NCBI GenBank assembly: GCA_043228905.1
Contig: JBHGNT010000007.1
Span: 22,568,001 to 22,632,000, forward strand
Direction of reading: 5' to 3'
Length of the DNA stretch: 64,000 bases
Source: Azolla caroliniana
Taxonomy: Eukaryota > Polypodiophyta
Shown: piece by piece, positions 1 to 10,967 of the stretch
Layout of the letters: the number at the start of each line of letters is the position of its first letter
Position numbering within the stretch: position 1 is the first letter of the stretch
Program-made: the position numbers and the translations under genes
The notes under the pieces: generated by a model
Told to the model about the DNA's origin: nothing
Seen by the model: the letters and a program-made list of their open reading frames with translations, nothing else
Databases searched by the model: none

Positions 1-678
1 TTGTGAAATCGCTTGGGATAACGAGGTGGGCTCCGGAAAGTTTAAGAGAAGATTCTTGACATTGCTTCGAAGGCCGCGCCGAAAGTGATCAGCTAAAGCT
101 TGATCATCCCAATTGACGTCGCATGCTAGTTGTCGAAATTCTGAAGCATAGACAGAAGTTGCACGCGAACCTTGTTCGAGTGCATAAATCTTGTTAAGAG
201 CTGTACGTCGTTGGTCCGTCTCTCCAAATGTGGCCTCTAACTCGGCGAGGAAGGCGGGAAAGTCCTCCAATAGAGGTGACGAGGTTTCTACCAATGGTGC
301 AAACCAAGCTTGGGTTGGACCGGAGAGAAGGGTGCCCACAAGGCCAACTTGTCAAAGACCATCTCCATAACGTTGAGGTTGTAGCCAAATTATAAGTCGA
401 ACTTGGTTGATGAACCCTCAGAAACGCGACCTCGTTCCATCAAATTTTTCTGGGAGGCTAACCTTAGGCTCAAGAAACTGTGACGAAGCTAGGCTAGATG
501 TTGGTAGAAGATCGGGCTCTAGGCTAGGTTGTTGTGGGAGACTAGGGTTCGGGGGTTGTGAGGATAGGGAGGTACCAACTTGAAGTTCTTGTAAAGAATT
601 TCGAAGAGCTTCATTTTCAAGCTGTAGTTGTCGTAAGGCTACCATTATTTGGCCTAACTCACTAGTTGAGTCAGACAT
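1..678 (-). pseudogene. Ty3/gypsy gag remnant
   Basis: Read on the minus strand from 678, the sequence gives a gag N-terminus with a leucine-rich coiled segment and a Gln/Pro/Ser-rich linker. The motif LPEKFDGTRSRF follows, typical of the capsid start in plant Ty3/gypsy gag proteins. The frame is then broken. Further gag-like pieces continue in other frames to position 1, including segments resembling the conserved FAAFLAELEATFGET and ACDVNWDDQALA regions of such gags. I therefore see a decayed gag with at least two frameshifts whose pol part lies left of the window. The start codon at 676-678 is ATG and is preceded by an LTR-like leader. Confidence 0.75.
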
Positions 679-1000
679 AGCTATGGCTTATGAGAGGGAG
701 AGCTATGAGGATGGGAAGATGAACAAACTGTCACGGATCATAAGCTCAAGAGACAAGCAAGAAGATAACCAAATGGACAAGAAAGAAGATAGTATTAAAG
801 GAAAGACTCCATAACTAGTGTTGTTCACCTTGAATTCCTTCAAGGTGAACTCCTCTATTTATACTACATGGCATGCATACTTGTTGCACGCATGTGAATC
901 TACAATAGAGCATGTAGGTATGCATGCATGTGCCAAGTGTAAATACTACAAGGGAGCAACTATGCACATGATGCTAGCAAAATAATAAAGACCAATTACA
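679..1000 (-). promoter_or_regulatory. LTR/leader of the gypsy gag remnant, with TATA box
   Basis: On the minus strand a TATAAATA box lies at about 856-866, about 180 bases before the gag ATG, as expected for an LTR promoter. Between them is a perfect 12-bp inverted repeat (823-834 and 839-850, 4-base loop) that would fold in the leader RNA. Bases 730-751 match 61223-61244 with one mismatch, beside another gypsy remnant. The outer LTR boundary could not be placed. Confidence 0.45.
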
Positions 1001-1774
1001 TACATAACTATGTACTAGATATCTTGGTTAACTCATAATACTAGATTATAACATGGTCGTGTCAAGAGTTCGAATCTTGACATATCCATAGATTGAGTTC
1101 CCTTATTCTTAGGGCCCAAACATTGAAGTGAAACCTCTTTATAACCTGCTCTAGATGATGTTCCTTCATCCATAACAACCACCATATCTGACACACCAAC
1201 ATCTTTCCCAACTCCTTCCTTACCATTCCCTTCATTAGTGATGAGAGAGAGATGGTAGAAACGAGAGATAAATAAGATATATAGATCCAAAACAACAGAA
1301 ATCTATTCATAATGAATAATCATGATGGAAGGAAGATAGAAAGAAGCTACATAAATCCAAGTCTACAAAGATATATGGATAACAACACAATCACACTACA
1401 TGAATAAGCAAGAAAAACACCACAACAAGTAGACTCCTCCACCACCTTACTCTTCTTGCTTTATATAAAGTTCTCTTCCACTAGATAAGTTTCCCTTGCT
1501 TTCTTTTTTTTTATTTTTTTAGAGTTTTTCATCGAGTCCTATTCTTATCTATGACACTGCAATCTTCAAATCGTCATATCTCCCTCGCCCGAGCTCCAAA
1601 TTTAGAGCTTTAAAAAGCTATGGATAGCTCTCTTCACAAGCGTTCTAACCCATATTTGCACATTATATTTTTCCTCCAAAAGAATGAGTTATGAGCATTC
1701 GTTGTAGACTGTGTTTTGGTGGCCCGCGTTTTTCTTCTTTTACTTTTCTCCATCTTTCTTGCTTTTAGTTTGAC
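1001..1774. other. Intergenic, no gene seen
   Basis: The stretch is AT-rich with only short chance reading frames. At 1062-1073 the sequence GAGTTCGAATCT resembles a Pol III B box, so a decayed tRNA-derived SINE is possible, but no convincing A box was found. A T-run lies near 1503-1520. Confidence 0.4.
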
Positions 1775-2845
1775 TTATCCTTGAGACCTTGGTTCGTGAT
1801 CTTGCCCTCCAGATGTGAACGCACCATACCTTATATTCTTGTAGACTTCAATTCCTTGAATTCTAAAAACACTTTCACAATTAAGAACCTCTATAGTTGA
1901 AGGACAATGACGATGGCATTCCGTCATAAAGTGACCCCATTCACCACATCCAAAATAGTGACCTGCAAATGTCTCCCACTTCAATTTAATACAAAGTCTT
2001 TTCATTCCAAGTGTGTTCATACGCACCCATCCTGGCCTCTTACGACTTGTATCCCATAACACACAAAATTTGCACTTATTTGTAGCATTTGCATGTGGAG
2101 ATACCAACACTTTACCCATTTGACTCATCAACTCTGGTAAAAGTGGCCATAAAAAAACATGCTTACAATCCACTGTTACCCAAATAGGGCATTCTTGTTT
2201 CAACAAAGCATGATAGTCCACAACAGGGGACCATTGCATTACATGCACCAATCGTTTATCAAAAAACACTGGAACTTTAACCAACAATGCACTTCAATGT
2301 TTTGGTGAACGAAACACTACATCATAAAACCCTTGTGGTCATGCATATATATTTTCAACACAATTTGGTGACACGATTGTGTTCAACCATTGTTTAATCC
2401 AATTAATGTATGGGAGTTTCCCAGTAAAAAACAATATAACTACACGATCATAGAATACATCAAAAGATTGCAACACTACCTTAGCATCAACATCCACATC
2501 ATGCACATCCTCATCATTGCATTCTTTTGCCGCATTTTTATTCTCTTCCACAATATCAGACAATAAGGTATTGGCAATTCCCCATAAAGTATCCCAATTA
2601 CAATTATCCTTGTCAACCTCATCTACATGTATTAATTCGGCATATGTCGCTTTTTTCTCATTAATTTCTTCAATGCCCTTAAACCTCTTAGAGCTTCCAA
2701 TGTCTTCCCTTTTACGATTACATTCAACCATCACATTACTCTTTTTTGGATCAATTGTTTCCATATCGATGTCTCCCACAATTTGAGAGGAATTCGTGTT
2801 TATATCCATTATTCTTGATGTGATAATGATCCGAGATAAAAACAA
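1775..2845 (-). pseudogene. Degenerate DUF4283 / zinc-knuckle retroelement ORF
   Basis: Two minus-strand segments (2845-2339 and 2287-1775) lie in the same frame, 17 codons apart, and are separated by in-frame TGA codons at about 2339 and 2299. Together they resemble the DUF4283 plus CCHC proteins often found as ORF1 of plant LINEs or as domesticated copies. There is an acidic N-terminal region, then the hydrophobic core around LFFTGKLPYINWIKQWL, and a C-terminal knuckle of the form xGCGEWGHFMTEC. The first knuckle cysteine is replaced (Tyr at that place), so metal binding is probably lost. Both stops fit single changes from TGC or CGA-type codons. I call it a pseudogene; a recoded or recently dead copy cannot be excluded. 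Confidence 0.65.
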
Positions 2846-3280
2846 TTTTCCATGAACAAGAAAGACAAGCGGAACTCAACCGATTGAAGAGGTCGAAGAT
2901 GATGAATATAATCGAAGACCTGTAATGTGTGTTGAGTATGTGCATGCCAACAACACATGATTCCTGATTTTAATCGCTGCTTCTCACATAGACCACCAAA
3001 TTTAACTTGCTATATCTCGTTACGAAGCTCTAATTGAGGGCTTTCCAGCGCATGCTTTATGCTTGATTCCGTTACCAATAGAGAGCGCAACAATAAAAAC
3101 AATTTCACTTTTTGTTCCCCTCTCTACTCTTGCTTTTTTTTCGATCTCTCTCCCTCTCTCTCTCTCTCTCTCTTCCCCTCTCATGATTCTCACACATTCT
3201 TTCCCTTCTTAGTACTAATCCTCATTCTTCTCCTCTATCTTCAGTACTAATTCTCCTTGCCTCTAGTACTATACCTGATA
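2846..3280. other. Intergenic with CT microsatellite
   Basis: No gene is seen. A CT tract occupies about 3146-3172, followed by pyrimidine-rich sequence up to the start of the LINE fragment. Confidence 0.5.
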
Positions 3281-4163
3281 GCAATTAGGAGTTAAAGGCA
3301 TTATCTCTTACCAGGTTATGCTCTTGGAAACAGGTGTTCGATCCAAAGAAATATTGGCACTCCAAAGAGTATTTAAATATATTACAAAGGTCAAGAATAT
3401 GCAAAATCATCGATTACTGCATCTTGCTTGGAATGTTGGATGTAAGCTACAAAAGAATCATAAGAGTAAGATTCTCTCATCCGGTTGGGTTGATGACATA
3501 AGGAAATGGTTTAGAATATGGGGTGCGGATGATCTTTTAGAGCTTTCAAGCGATGCTATGCATTATGTGATGATTGAGGAAAGGTTTGTGGAATCATTAA
3601 GGATGAAGTGAGAAGATGCTAAGAGGACAATGCTAGAATACTACATTGCAAATGTCAACCGTAAATGTTGGTCTCAATATAAAGCAAGAATGCCTATTGA
3701 TCATATCCAAACTTATCTCATTACCAATATGAGTAGTAATGCCCATAGAGCCCTTACATTACTTCACATTCGATCTCACAATTTAGGTATTGAAGTTGCA
3801 TCATGGTATCAAAATCTAACGAATTTGAAGACATGTAAAGTATGCAATGAAGGCATGGTAGAGGATGAATGTCACTTGCTCTTCACATGCTCAACATATA
3901 GTGCAATTTGTTCAAGATATGTTGACATACTCAGAGGGAGTGATAACTTAAGTGCCATACTTAAGACACTACCTAGAAGGTTGATCTCATATGTGTATGC
4001 TTTATTCACACATAGAGACTTTGTGCTTCAATGTATGAATACCCTTTTTAGGAAGGAGACACATATCAAGAACACATGTACACTTTGGTCCCATAGGTCA
4101 AAATTGGCCTCTTTATGGACGATAAAAATTCTAATTCTAATTCTAATTCTTGGAAGATCATAA
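3281..4163 (+). mobile_element. LINE 3' fragment (RT C-terminus, zf-RVT)
   Basis: Two reading segments (3318-3611 and 3630-4163) share one frame and are separated by a TGA at 3609-3611. They encode the region after the reverse-transcriptase palm and the C-terminal zinc-binding domain. The latter shows CKVCNEGMVEDECHLLFTC, the CX2C-H-C pattern of plant LINE zf-RVT domains. The copy is 5'-truncated. It ends in a conserved 3' sequence (GGCCTC, then ATGGACGATAAAAA) and a short TTCTAA repeat at about 4131-4152. A simple-repeat tail instead of poly(A) fits RTE-like elements better than L1, but the clade is not settled. Related copies lie at 29.05-30.86, 46.47-46.90 and 59.3-60.3 kb. Confidence 0.8.
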
Positions 4164-4164
4164 T

Positions 4165-4570
4165 GCCGAAATAATTCTCTCATAATCATGTCAAATGCAG
4201 TTTCTTCCCTATTGATAGTCTTTCTGCATGGAGGAAAATGTATCATCTTAGTGAATCGATCTGCTATAGTGAGAATAACATCAAATAGGAACTGACAATG
4301 GTGACAATTGTCAGAACAAACAACCCATATGGTTGATGTTACGAAATCTTCGACCAACAACACACAATACAACTATGAACATAATCCTCAATGCCAATAG
4401 TTTTGAGAAACTAGTCCCAAAGTTTTTCACCCTATCTAAATTGGTTATAATCTTTATGATGATTCTTGGAGCATGAACAAGAAGCATGATCTAAATGATA
4501 TGATTCAATATATCTTGGGCAAATTCGTCAGAACTAGTATTTGTTAGGATTGAATGAAGAATCTTCACGT
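4165..4570 (-). pseudogene. Older Ty3/gypsy integrase remnant, left part of split element
   Basis: Minus-strand frames include ILTIADRFTKMIHF and CRKTINREETA, the start of the Ty3/gypsy integrase catalytic core, followed by FRHYDLP. Several frameshifts are present. The segment stops at the left end of the young gypsy element (4571). The RNase H part of what looks like the same older element resumes at 13123 on the same strand, so the young element landed between RNase H and integrase. Confidence 0.7.
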
Positions 4571-5244
4571 TGTCGTGGAGAAAACCGTCCCTAGGCGGAA
4601 ACCGGGTATAACGTGCGTAAACCGGCCCTTACACGTGGGCACAAGTTTTGTTGTATAGTACGTAGATAGGTACAAGTCGGCTAAGGTGAAATCCTAGGTA
4701 GCACGCATTCACTAGGGAGAAAATCGAGGCGTATCCATGTCCGAAAGGACAGGGAATAAACATGATGTAACGGGTGGTAACGGCCTCCCTCCTTGGGCTA
4801 TAAAAGAGGGAGAGGTATTGTAAAAAGGTGGGGATCGTGTTTTGTGGAGGACAAAGTGTTGCCGGACTGAAACCAAGCTCTTCTCCTCTGTCGTCTCCAT
4901 AGTCGTTCTATGCAAGTTTTCGGGAGGTTGACTCTGCTCCGCGGAACGCTCAAGTGCTTCCGGGAGAGTCTCCATCTCGCATTCTGTGTGTGTGTGTGTG
5001 TGTGCAGGCATCGGAGCCTATCACTCGCCGGCTTGCCGGTTGTAACCCCCTTGATTTATATATACATATACATTAATTCTGTCTCCATTGTTCAGAGTTA
5101 GTTGCAACTCTTGTGAATCTGTGTGCCTGTGTGCCTGTGAAGTACATCGGTAGTTTCCTTCCCCTCTTCTCATTCAGTTATTTCTCGGTCCAAGGCCCCC
5201 GTGGTCCCGCCTCGTTCCCCACGCACACGCGTAACAATGTGACA
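4571..5244 (+). repeat. 5' LTR of gypsy element
   Basis: The sequence matches 12455-13122 over its whole length. It contains a TATA box (CTATAAAAGAGG, about 4799-4810) and a GT microsatellite at 4985-5004 that is expanded relative to the 3' LTR. The end is followed by a primer binding site. Confidence 0.9.
4799..4810 (+). promoter_or_regulatory. LTR TATA box
   Basis: CTATAAAAGAGG lies mid-LTR, and the same box is present in the 3' LTR at about 12682. It fits a Pol II start about 30 bases downstream. Confidence 0.6.
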
Positions 5245-5248
5245 TATT

Positions 5249-5266
5249 TGGTGAACCCAACGTGAA
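5249..5266 (+). promoter_or_regulatory. Candidate primer binding site
   Basis: TGGTGAACCCAACGTGAA begins with the TGG expected opposite a tRNA CCA end, four bases after the LTR. It is not the common initiator-Met type. I could not assign the tRNA. Confidence 0.5.
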
Positions 5267-5288
5267 CAAGCGGTAGAGGAATAGAAAG

Positions 5289-6240
5289 ATGAGAGGGTCG
5301 GATCTTGCAGAAGCCATGGCTTCGGCTGTGGATTGGATAGTGAGTGCGCGCGAAGGCACAGGCGCCCTCGATAGGGCTATTGAAGCAGTCGTCGGCACGA
5401 TAGGCCGGTTCGGTGGGAAGGATGCCACGAGCTATTTGAAGGCTTACCAAGCCGAAATGGTGATGAAGGACATCCCAGAGGACAGGCGACTGGCCGGATT
5501 CCCTCGGGTGGCGATGTCGGGCATCCACGCGGAGGTGCTTGAGGTACGGGCTGAGAGTCGGACCTAGGAAGAGTTTGAAGGTCGATTCCTTGAAAAATAC
5601 GGGCTTGATGACGTGCTTCGGCTATCAAAGCGGGACTTCATGGAATGGGTGGAGACCCCCGAAAAGGGGAGAAACGCGTTGGTGCTCCTTCGGGAGTTTG
5701 AAGAACGCTTCACACATCTCTCGGCGCTGGACCGGACCGTACTGGACACAAGTCGTGTCCTATTGTTTGTTAAATCGGTGGACGTAAGGGACCGGGAGCA
5801 AGTGGGCTTCCTGTTGGAGACCGATGACGGCCTAACAACCGACTGGGCCGTGGTAAAGAGAGTCAACGGCCGTTTTGACAAACGGCATGAGTAGGTCGAT
5901 AAAGGCTTGACGGGGGCGGGTTCTGTTGCGACAAGGAAGGTCGAGGTACCCCCACCGGTGCGAAGGGAAGAGACCTGAGACTAGCTCGAGACCGGCTCGA
6001 CTTCGACCAGCATTGTCAAAGGCTCATCCGGAGGAGCGGCTCTGGCTTAGCTTACTCAGATGGTGAGGGACCTCCAGATTGCACAAGCAAGGAGGGACGG
6101 CGGCGAACAAGTCTGTGATCAAAGGCCTCCGGCTGGGAACCGGTGCTTGTGGTGCGACGCGGTCGGCCACGCCCGAAAGGACTGCGGGGACTTCGCTGAA
6201 GCGATAAGAGCTAACGTGGTGTACCTATGGAATGGTCGGG
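5289..6240 (+). pseudogene. gypsy gag with premature stops
   Basis: One frame from ATG 5289 runs through the capsid-like region and zinc knuckle but is interrupted by in-frame stops. TAG codons lie at 5565-5567 and 5892-5894, and TGA/TAG codons between about 5976 and 6050. The surrounding frame is otherwise conserved: 5289, 5613 and 6060 are all in register. A CCHC knuckle, CLWCDAVGHARKDC, lies at about 6147-6188. The stops are all compatible with C-to-T type changes, as expected from decay of methylated DNA. Only the RNA-binding knuckle lies in a long open segment. Confidence 0.75.
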
Positions 6241-7374
6241 TGCACGCTAGCGAGACCCGAAGGGCCCTGGATCTGAATGTCGGACAAGGGGGTATGAAAC
6301 GGCTAATGGAAGAAGCGGCGGCTCGTCACGCGAAGACCGTCCACTACTCCGCGTCGACTGGAATCCGGGTTGGAAGTGATGAAGTCCGGAAGACGAAGGA
6401 AGCCGGATTCTGGCCATTGGTGTTGGAAGGCCTCTCCGGTGTACGACTGAGGAAAGAGGAAGCGGACCGCGCGGAAAGACGGGTCTGGGAGGCAATCGGG
6501 TGGAGTGACTCGGTCGAAGAGAAGATGGGCTTCGTAGAAGCCACTTGCCAAAACTACGAGGTTCTGGTGGAGGACAAGCGTGCGGGTAAGACCGGAGGGG
6601 CCGGACCCTCACAGCGGTATGAGACCCGGTTCGGGCAAAAGCAGAATGATGCCGGTGCGACCGACGCACCGGATAAAGCCAAGAGGGTTGGGTATCGATT
6701 GAGCATGGTGATCGAGAGGACCACGGACCTGCGAAAGGTCCTCGTGGAATGTATCCTCGACAGCAAAGTAGAGTTGTCACTGAGGGAAGTGCTCGGAATT
6801 GCCAAGGAGTTCCACGACTCCATCGTGGACTTGGTGAAGCGGAAAAGGCTTTCGACAGAGCGGGAGCCAGAGAAGCCGGTGGAGGTGCAAACGACGTACC
6901 TAGAAGACATGGCTCTAGAAGACGAGTTGGCGAAGAGCCACTATTCAAGGCCACATTGGGCCAGAGCAACCACGGAGACCCCCGTTAAGATCGGAGATGT
7001 TCAGGAGCTGGTGGTGGCATTGGTGGACTATGGTTCAGAAATCAACTTGATGTCCATGGATTTCTACAAAGAAGGGGAAGTGGCCGATCAACACCAAGCA
7101 CGGGTGGAAAATACAGGCAGCAACGCGCGCCACGGAAGAGCTGCATGGAGCCTACCCGAATGTACGAGTGAAAATCGGCGATGTCGAGATTGATCAGCAC
7201 TTCTTCGTGCAGGAGACGTCCTCGCATCCGATTATACTCAGGGAACCGTACATCACGGCGGCACGGATGGAGACAAAGTTGTTGGACAACGGTTCGGCAT
7301 ATGCACGAGTCAAGAGCCAAGATGGGCGTCACTCGGTCCAATTCCTGACAGTGCGACCGAACCATGAGCGTAAC
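6241..7374 (+). pseudogene. gypsy protease region, frameshifted
   Basis: The frame from gag continues to an aspartic-protease-like site, VALVDYGSEINLMS (about 7012-7053), where the usual D-(S/T)-G is D-Y-G. At about 7075-7085 the reading shifts frame. The retroviral-protease C-terminal part, including HPIILREPYITAARMET, continues at 7168-7374 in another frame until the MITE insertion. A Tyr in the catalytic triplet plus the frameshift make an active protease unlikely. Confidence 0.7.
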
Positions 7375-8189
7375 TAGCAATGGGCCCGATTTCGGCTCAA
7401 ACTGAACCAAACCGAAAAACCGTGGCTTAACGGTTTATAGGTTCAAAGATAAATAAACGGTTTGGTTTGGTTTCAAATGTTATTAATCAGTTTCGGTTCG
7501 GTTCGGTTCAGTTTTGAATTAACCGGTTTATTGGTTTATCGGCTTATTGGTTTCTGTTTATGTGGTTCAGTTTAAAGGTTTATTGGTTAAAAAATACTCA
7601 TAAATATTTTCTATAGGCTTTAACTTTTAACTTTTAATTTTAAACTCTTGTTTTAACTTATTAAAATTTATATGTATTATATGTAGAGTCTCTTTTTCAT
7701 TTATCATGATCAATTATGATAAGTATGATGATCAAATTTATGATTAGTATGATAATCAAATTTATGATTAGTATGATGACCAAATTTATGATTAGTATGA
7801 TGACCAAATTTATGATAAGTATGATGACAAATTTTATGATAAGTATGATGAAAAATTTTATGATGAGTATAATGACAAAATTTATGATGACTTTCTCACA
7901 CAAATTTATAATAAGTATAAGATTAATATCAATAAAAAATGGTTTGGGTTGGTTTGATTTTGATTTATGATAAATTGGTTTGGTTTGGTTTTAAATTTTT
8001 CGTAAACCGTTTGGTTTTAAACGGTTTTGTTTCTCCTATGCTTTAAACGGTTTGGTTTAACAGTTCGGTTTAAATGGCTTCATAAATTTTAAAACAGTTT
8101 GGTTCAGTTTTTATTATTAATAAATGGTTTGGTTTGGTTTGGTTTGGTTTCAAGGCCAAGAAACCGAAACCGAATCGGGCCCATTGCTA
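7375..8189. mobile_element. hAT-like MITE (815 bp) inside the gypsy protease-RT region
   Basis: The ends are inverted repeats (TAGCAATGGGCCCGATTTCGG against the same sequence lacking one T). They are flanked by a perfect 8-bp duplication AGCGTAAC (7367-7374 and 8190-8197), which is the hAT signature. The interior is AT-rich with many CGGTTTGGTT-like repeats and a 24-bp minisatellite at about 7732-7890. No transposase is encoded; the open frames over the minisatellite are by-products of its 8-codon period. Confidence 0.88.
7732..7890. repeat. 24-bp minisatellite in the MITE
   Basis: About seven copies of a unit like CAAATTTATGATTAGTATGA plus four bases, with base changes toward the right end. 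The multiple-of-three period keeps both strands open and creates spurious repetitive reading frames. Confidence 0.8.
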
Positions 8190-8197
8190 AGCGTAAC

Positions 8198-10308
8198 CGC
8201 GAGACCCTCAGTGACGAAAACCAAGGGGATTTTTAGAGAGGGCTATCAAGGCGTGGGGCCGCGATAGTCTGGACACCCCGGAAAAACCCCACAGATGTAC
8301 TATAGGCAAAAAGGCATGCACCATAGGTAGGAAATTTTGGTTCTCCGATAGCGGAGGTTGTACGATAGCCGGCGTAGTTGACCAGGAAAAGAAGTGTGTG
8401 GAGCAGCGACTTCGGGCATGCGGAGTCCTCGGCCCTAAAGAGGAAATCAACGGAGCCGTGGAGGCAGTCTTTTTCGACGACACCTTGGGGAAGTCACAAG
8501 AGGTGTTTAGAGAAGGCCTTAATGAGGACCAGACGATTCCGATATGTTCGGAAAGGATGTACAAAGTCATTGTCGACTTCGGTAATGGATTGGAGTCGGA
8601 TCGGACGGCCCGAGTGGATACGAAGTACAAGACTGTGGACCGGAATGTGAGGCTAGTCGCGGCACCCTTGCCGGAGGGCAGCGAGTTACGGATAAAGGGG
8701 GTCGCGTCGGACCCAAGTTTACGAGATCCAACCAGCATAGGACACACGTTCACCGACATAACGCTATGGGAGCTCAAGATCGGTGGGGGTGGCTTTCTAC
8801 TGCCGGCGGAAGAGGATCGGTTTCGAAGAATGCTCGGGAGGTACGGGAAGGCTTTCGCATTCTCACCGGACAAGATCAGGTGTGTAGACCCGACGGTTGT
8901 GGAACCAATGGTGATCTTCACGATACCACATGTGCCATGGAATCTCAAACCGATTCCGGTACCTAGAGTTCACATCCCGAAGCTGATGGAGCTGCTGAAA
9001 CAGAAGGTGGAGATGGGCATCATCGAACCGTCGAGTGCTCCATATTCGAATCGGTGGTTTACCATGCCGAAAAAGAACGGCACACTGCGCTTCATATAGG
9101 ACCTGCAGCCGGTCAACAAGGTGACCATTCGAAACGCAGGTATCGGACCAACCATTGATGAGTTCGCGGAGGCCTTCACAGGGAGGTTGATCTACTCGAT
9201 CAGGGATCTGTACTCAGGGTACGATCAGTTCCAACTAGCCGTAGAAAGTATGGATGTCACGACGATGCGGACTCCTCTCGGCCTAGTTCGGATGTGTACC
9301 CTACCGCAAGGGGGAACGAACTCGGTGGCGCACATGGTGAATGCGATGAACAAGGTGTTGAGGGATTGCATCCCGGACATCACCATGCCGTTTCTGGACG
9401 ACATCCCGATCAAAGGATGTCCGGTGGAGGACAAGGACGAGTCGGTCGGGCCCGACGATTGCAGGAGGTTCGTGACGGATCACATCCGCGACTGCGAGAA
9501 GGTGCTACAAAGACTCGAGAGCGCGCGGCTCACCTTCTCCGGAGAAAAATCAGCCTTCGGACAGCCGGAGATACTGGTAGTCGAACACCTCTGCGGACCT
9601 TACGGCCAGAAGTTGTCCCCGGCGAAGGTAGAAGCCATCTCCGCGATGAAGGATGATTGCGGGTCGGTCACGGAGGTCCGAAGTATGTGCGTTCTATCAC
9701 ATCTAGATTCCGCACTACGCGCATGTCGCGGAGCCGCTTTACGGGTTATTAAAGAAATGGTGCCGGTTCAAATGGAGGACGGAGCACACGGAGTCGGTCC
9801 AGAGACTGAAGGAAGCGCTCGCCGCGGCACCAGCTCTCCGGTAAGCGGTTTACGGCAAGGAAGCCCCCATTTACGTGACGATGGACACGAGCCCGACCGG
9901 GATCGGGTGGGTGATCAATCAGGAAGACGAGGACGGCGTTCGGTTCCCAATCCGGTTTGGGGCAAAGGTATTGAGCGAGCGGCAGCGAGGATACGCCCAA
10001 ATTAAGCGCGAGCTATGGGGTATCGTTTTGGCAATCAAGGTCGACAAGGACTATCTGATCGGGACGGAAGTGATCATCGAGACGGACTGCCTACTGGTTC
10101 TGGGTATGGTTTCCGATTGCGCGACTCCAGACCTGGCAATGCTCAAGTGGATCGCATACATCAAGTCCCTGAATCTGGAAATACGACACATTTTCAGAAA
10201 AGACAATGCCATGGCCGACATGCTTTCGAGAGCGAGGTTCGATGACGAGGATGGCATGGTTTTGGAGGACGAGGAAGTCGGCGTGGACTTCTTCGAGGCG
10301 GCTTACGT
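8198..10308 (+). pseudogene. gypsy reverse transcriptase and RNase H
   Basis: After the MITE the pol region resumes. The frame 8398-10005 carries RT block 1 (PVPRVHIPKL, IIEPSSAPYSN), an in-frame TAG at 9097-9099 where the family has Trp-Asp, and then TMRTPLGL, LPQGG and the catalytic FLDDIPIKG at about 9391-9417. A frameshift near 9690-9720 moves the reading to the frame of 9875. There the RNase H domain shows DTSPTGIGWV, KRELWGIV, ETDC and DNAMADMLSRA, covering its acidic residues. The RNase H ends exactly where the solo LTR begins. Confidence 0.85.
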
Positions 10309-10963
10309 TGTCGTGAAGAAAACCGGCCATAGGCGGAATCGGAGAGAAAGGCGCATGAACCGGCTCTTACATAGGTGGACACGAGAATTGATATTTTGGA
10401 CATAATTCATAATTAGGTCGGCTGATGTAAATACTAGGTAGTACATATTTATTAGAGGATTGGTACGTATCTCTGTCGAAAGGGACAGGGAATAAAGCGA
10501 TTTGACTAGGGAAGAACGGTCTCCCCTTGGCGAACTATTTAAGGAGGGAGAGAAGGAAGAAAGGGTATCGCGCGTTGGCGAGGACAAAGTGCTGCTGCAG
10601 AACCGAGGGCCGAGCTCTCTCTCCTCCGATCGTCGTTCTCTACGGGTGTCGGGAGTTCGCTGCCTCTGCTTCGTGGACAACCCGTGTGCTTCCAGCAGAG
10701 GCTCTCCCCCCTTTTTTTGTTTCTTTGAGTCGAGTGGATGTCGTCTGTGTGCGTGAGTAGGACCCTGTGTCAGGTCCATTACCGGTTTGCCGATTGTAAC
10801 CATTCGAGTTGTAAGCTACTGATTATAGTAATTGGATTCCTATTTCTTGCTCTTATTTTCTTTCTATGTGTTTGCAATTCTCTCCCTCTCTCTCACTCTC
10901 TCCTTGGTCCAAGTCCCCTGTGGTCCCGCCTCTTCCTACATGCACGTGCGAAACTTTGCGACA
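10309..10963 (+). mobile_element. Solo LTR of a related gypsy element
   Basis: The 655 bases are a diverged relative of the host LTR. They start TGTCGTGAAGAAAACCGGCC, share the blocks around TAGGTCGGCTGATGT, GAAAGGGACAGGGAATAAA and TGGTCCCGCC, and end in GCGACA. They are flanked by perfect ACGT on both sides (10305-10308 and 10964-10967). No internal region is present, so this is an LTR left by LTR-LTR recombination after insertion between RNase H and integrase. Confidence 0.85.
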
Positions 10964-10967
10964 ACGT

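Noticed and set aside
1033-1310. Two overlapping minus-strand frames of about 80 codons
   Set aside because: Low-complexity composition and no domain; likely chance.
6247-6969. 240-codon open frame on the minus strand inside the gypsy gag region
   Set aside because: It lies antisense to conserved gag/knuckle coding sequence in GC-rich DNA and has no domain; it is a shadow frame.
7697-7970. Repetitive Ile/Met/Lys-rich frames on both strands
   Set aside because: These are by-products of the 24-bp minisatellite in a MITE.
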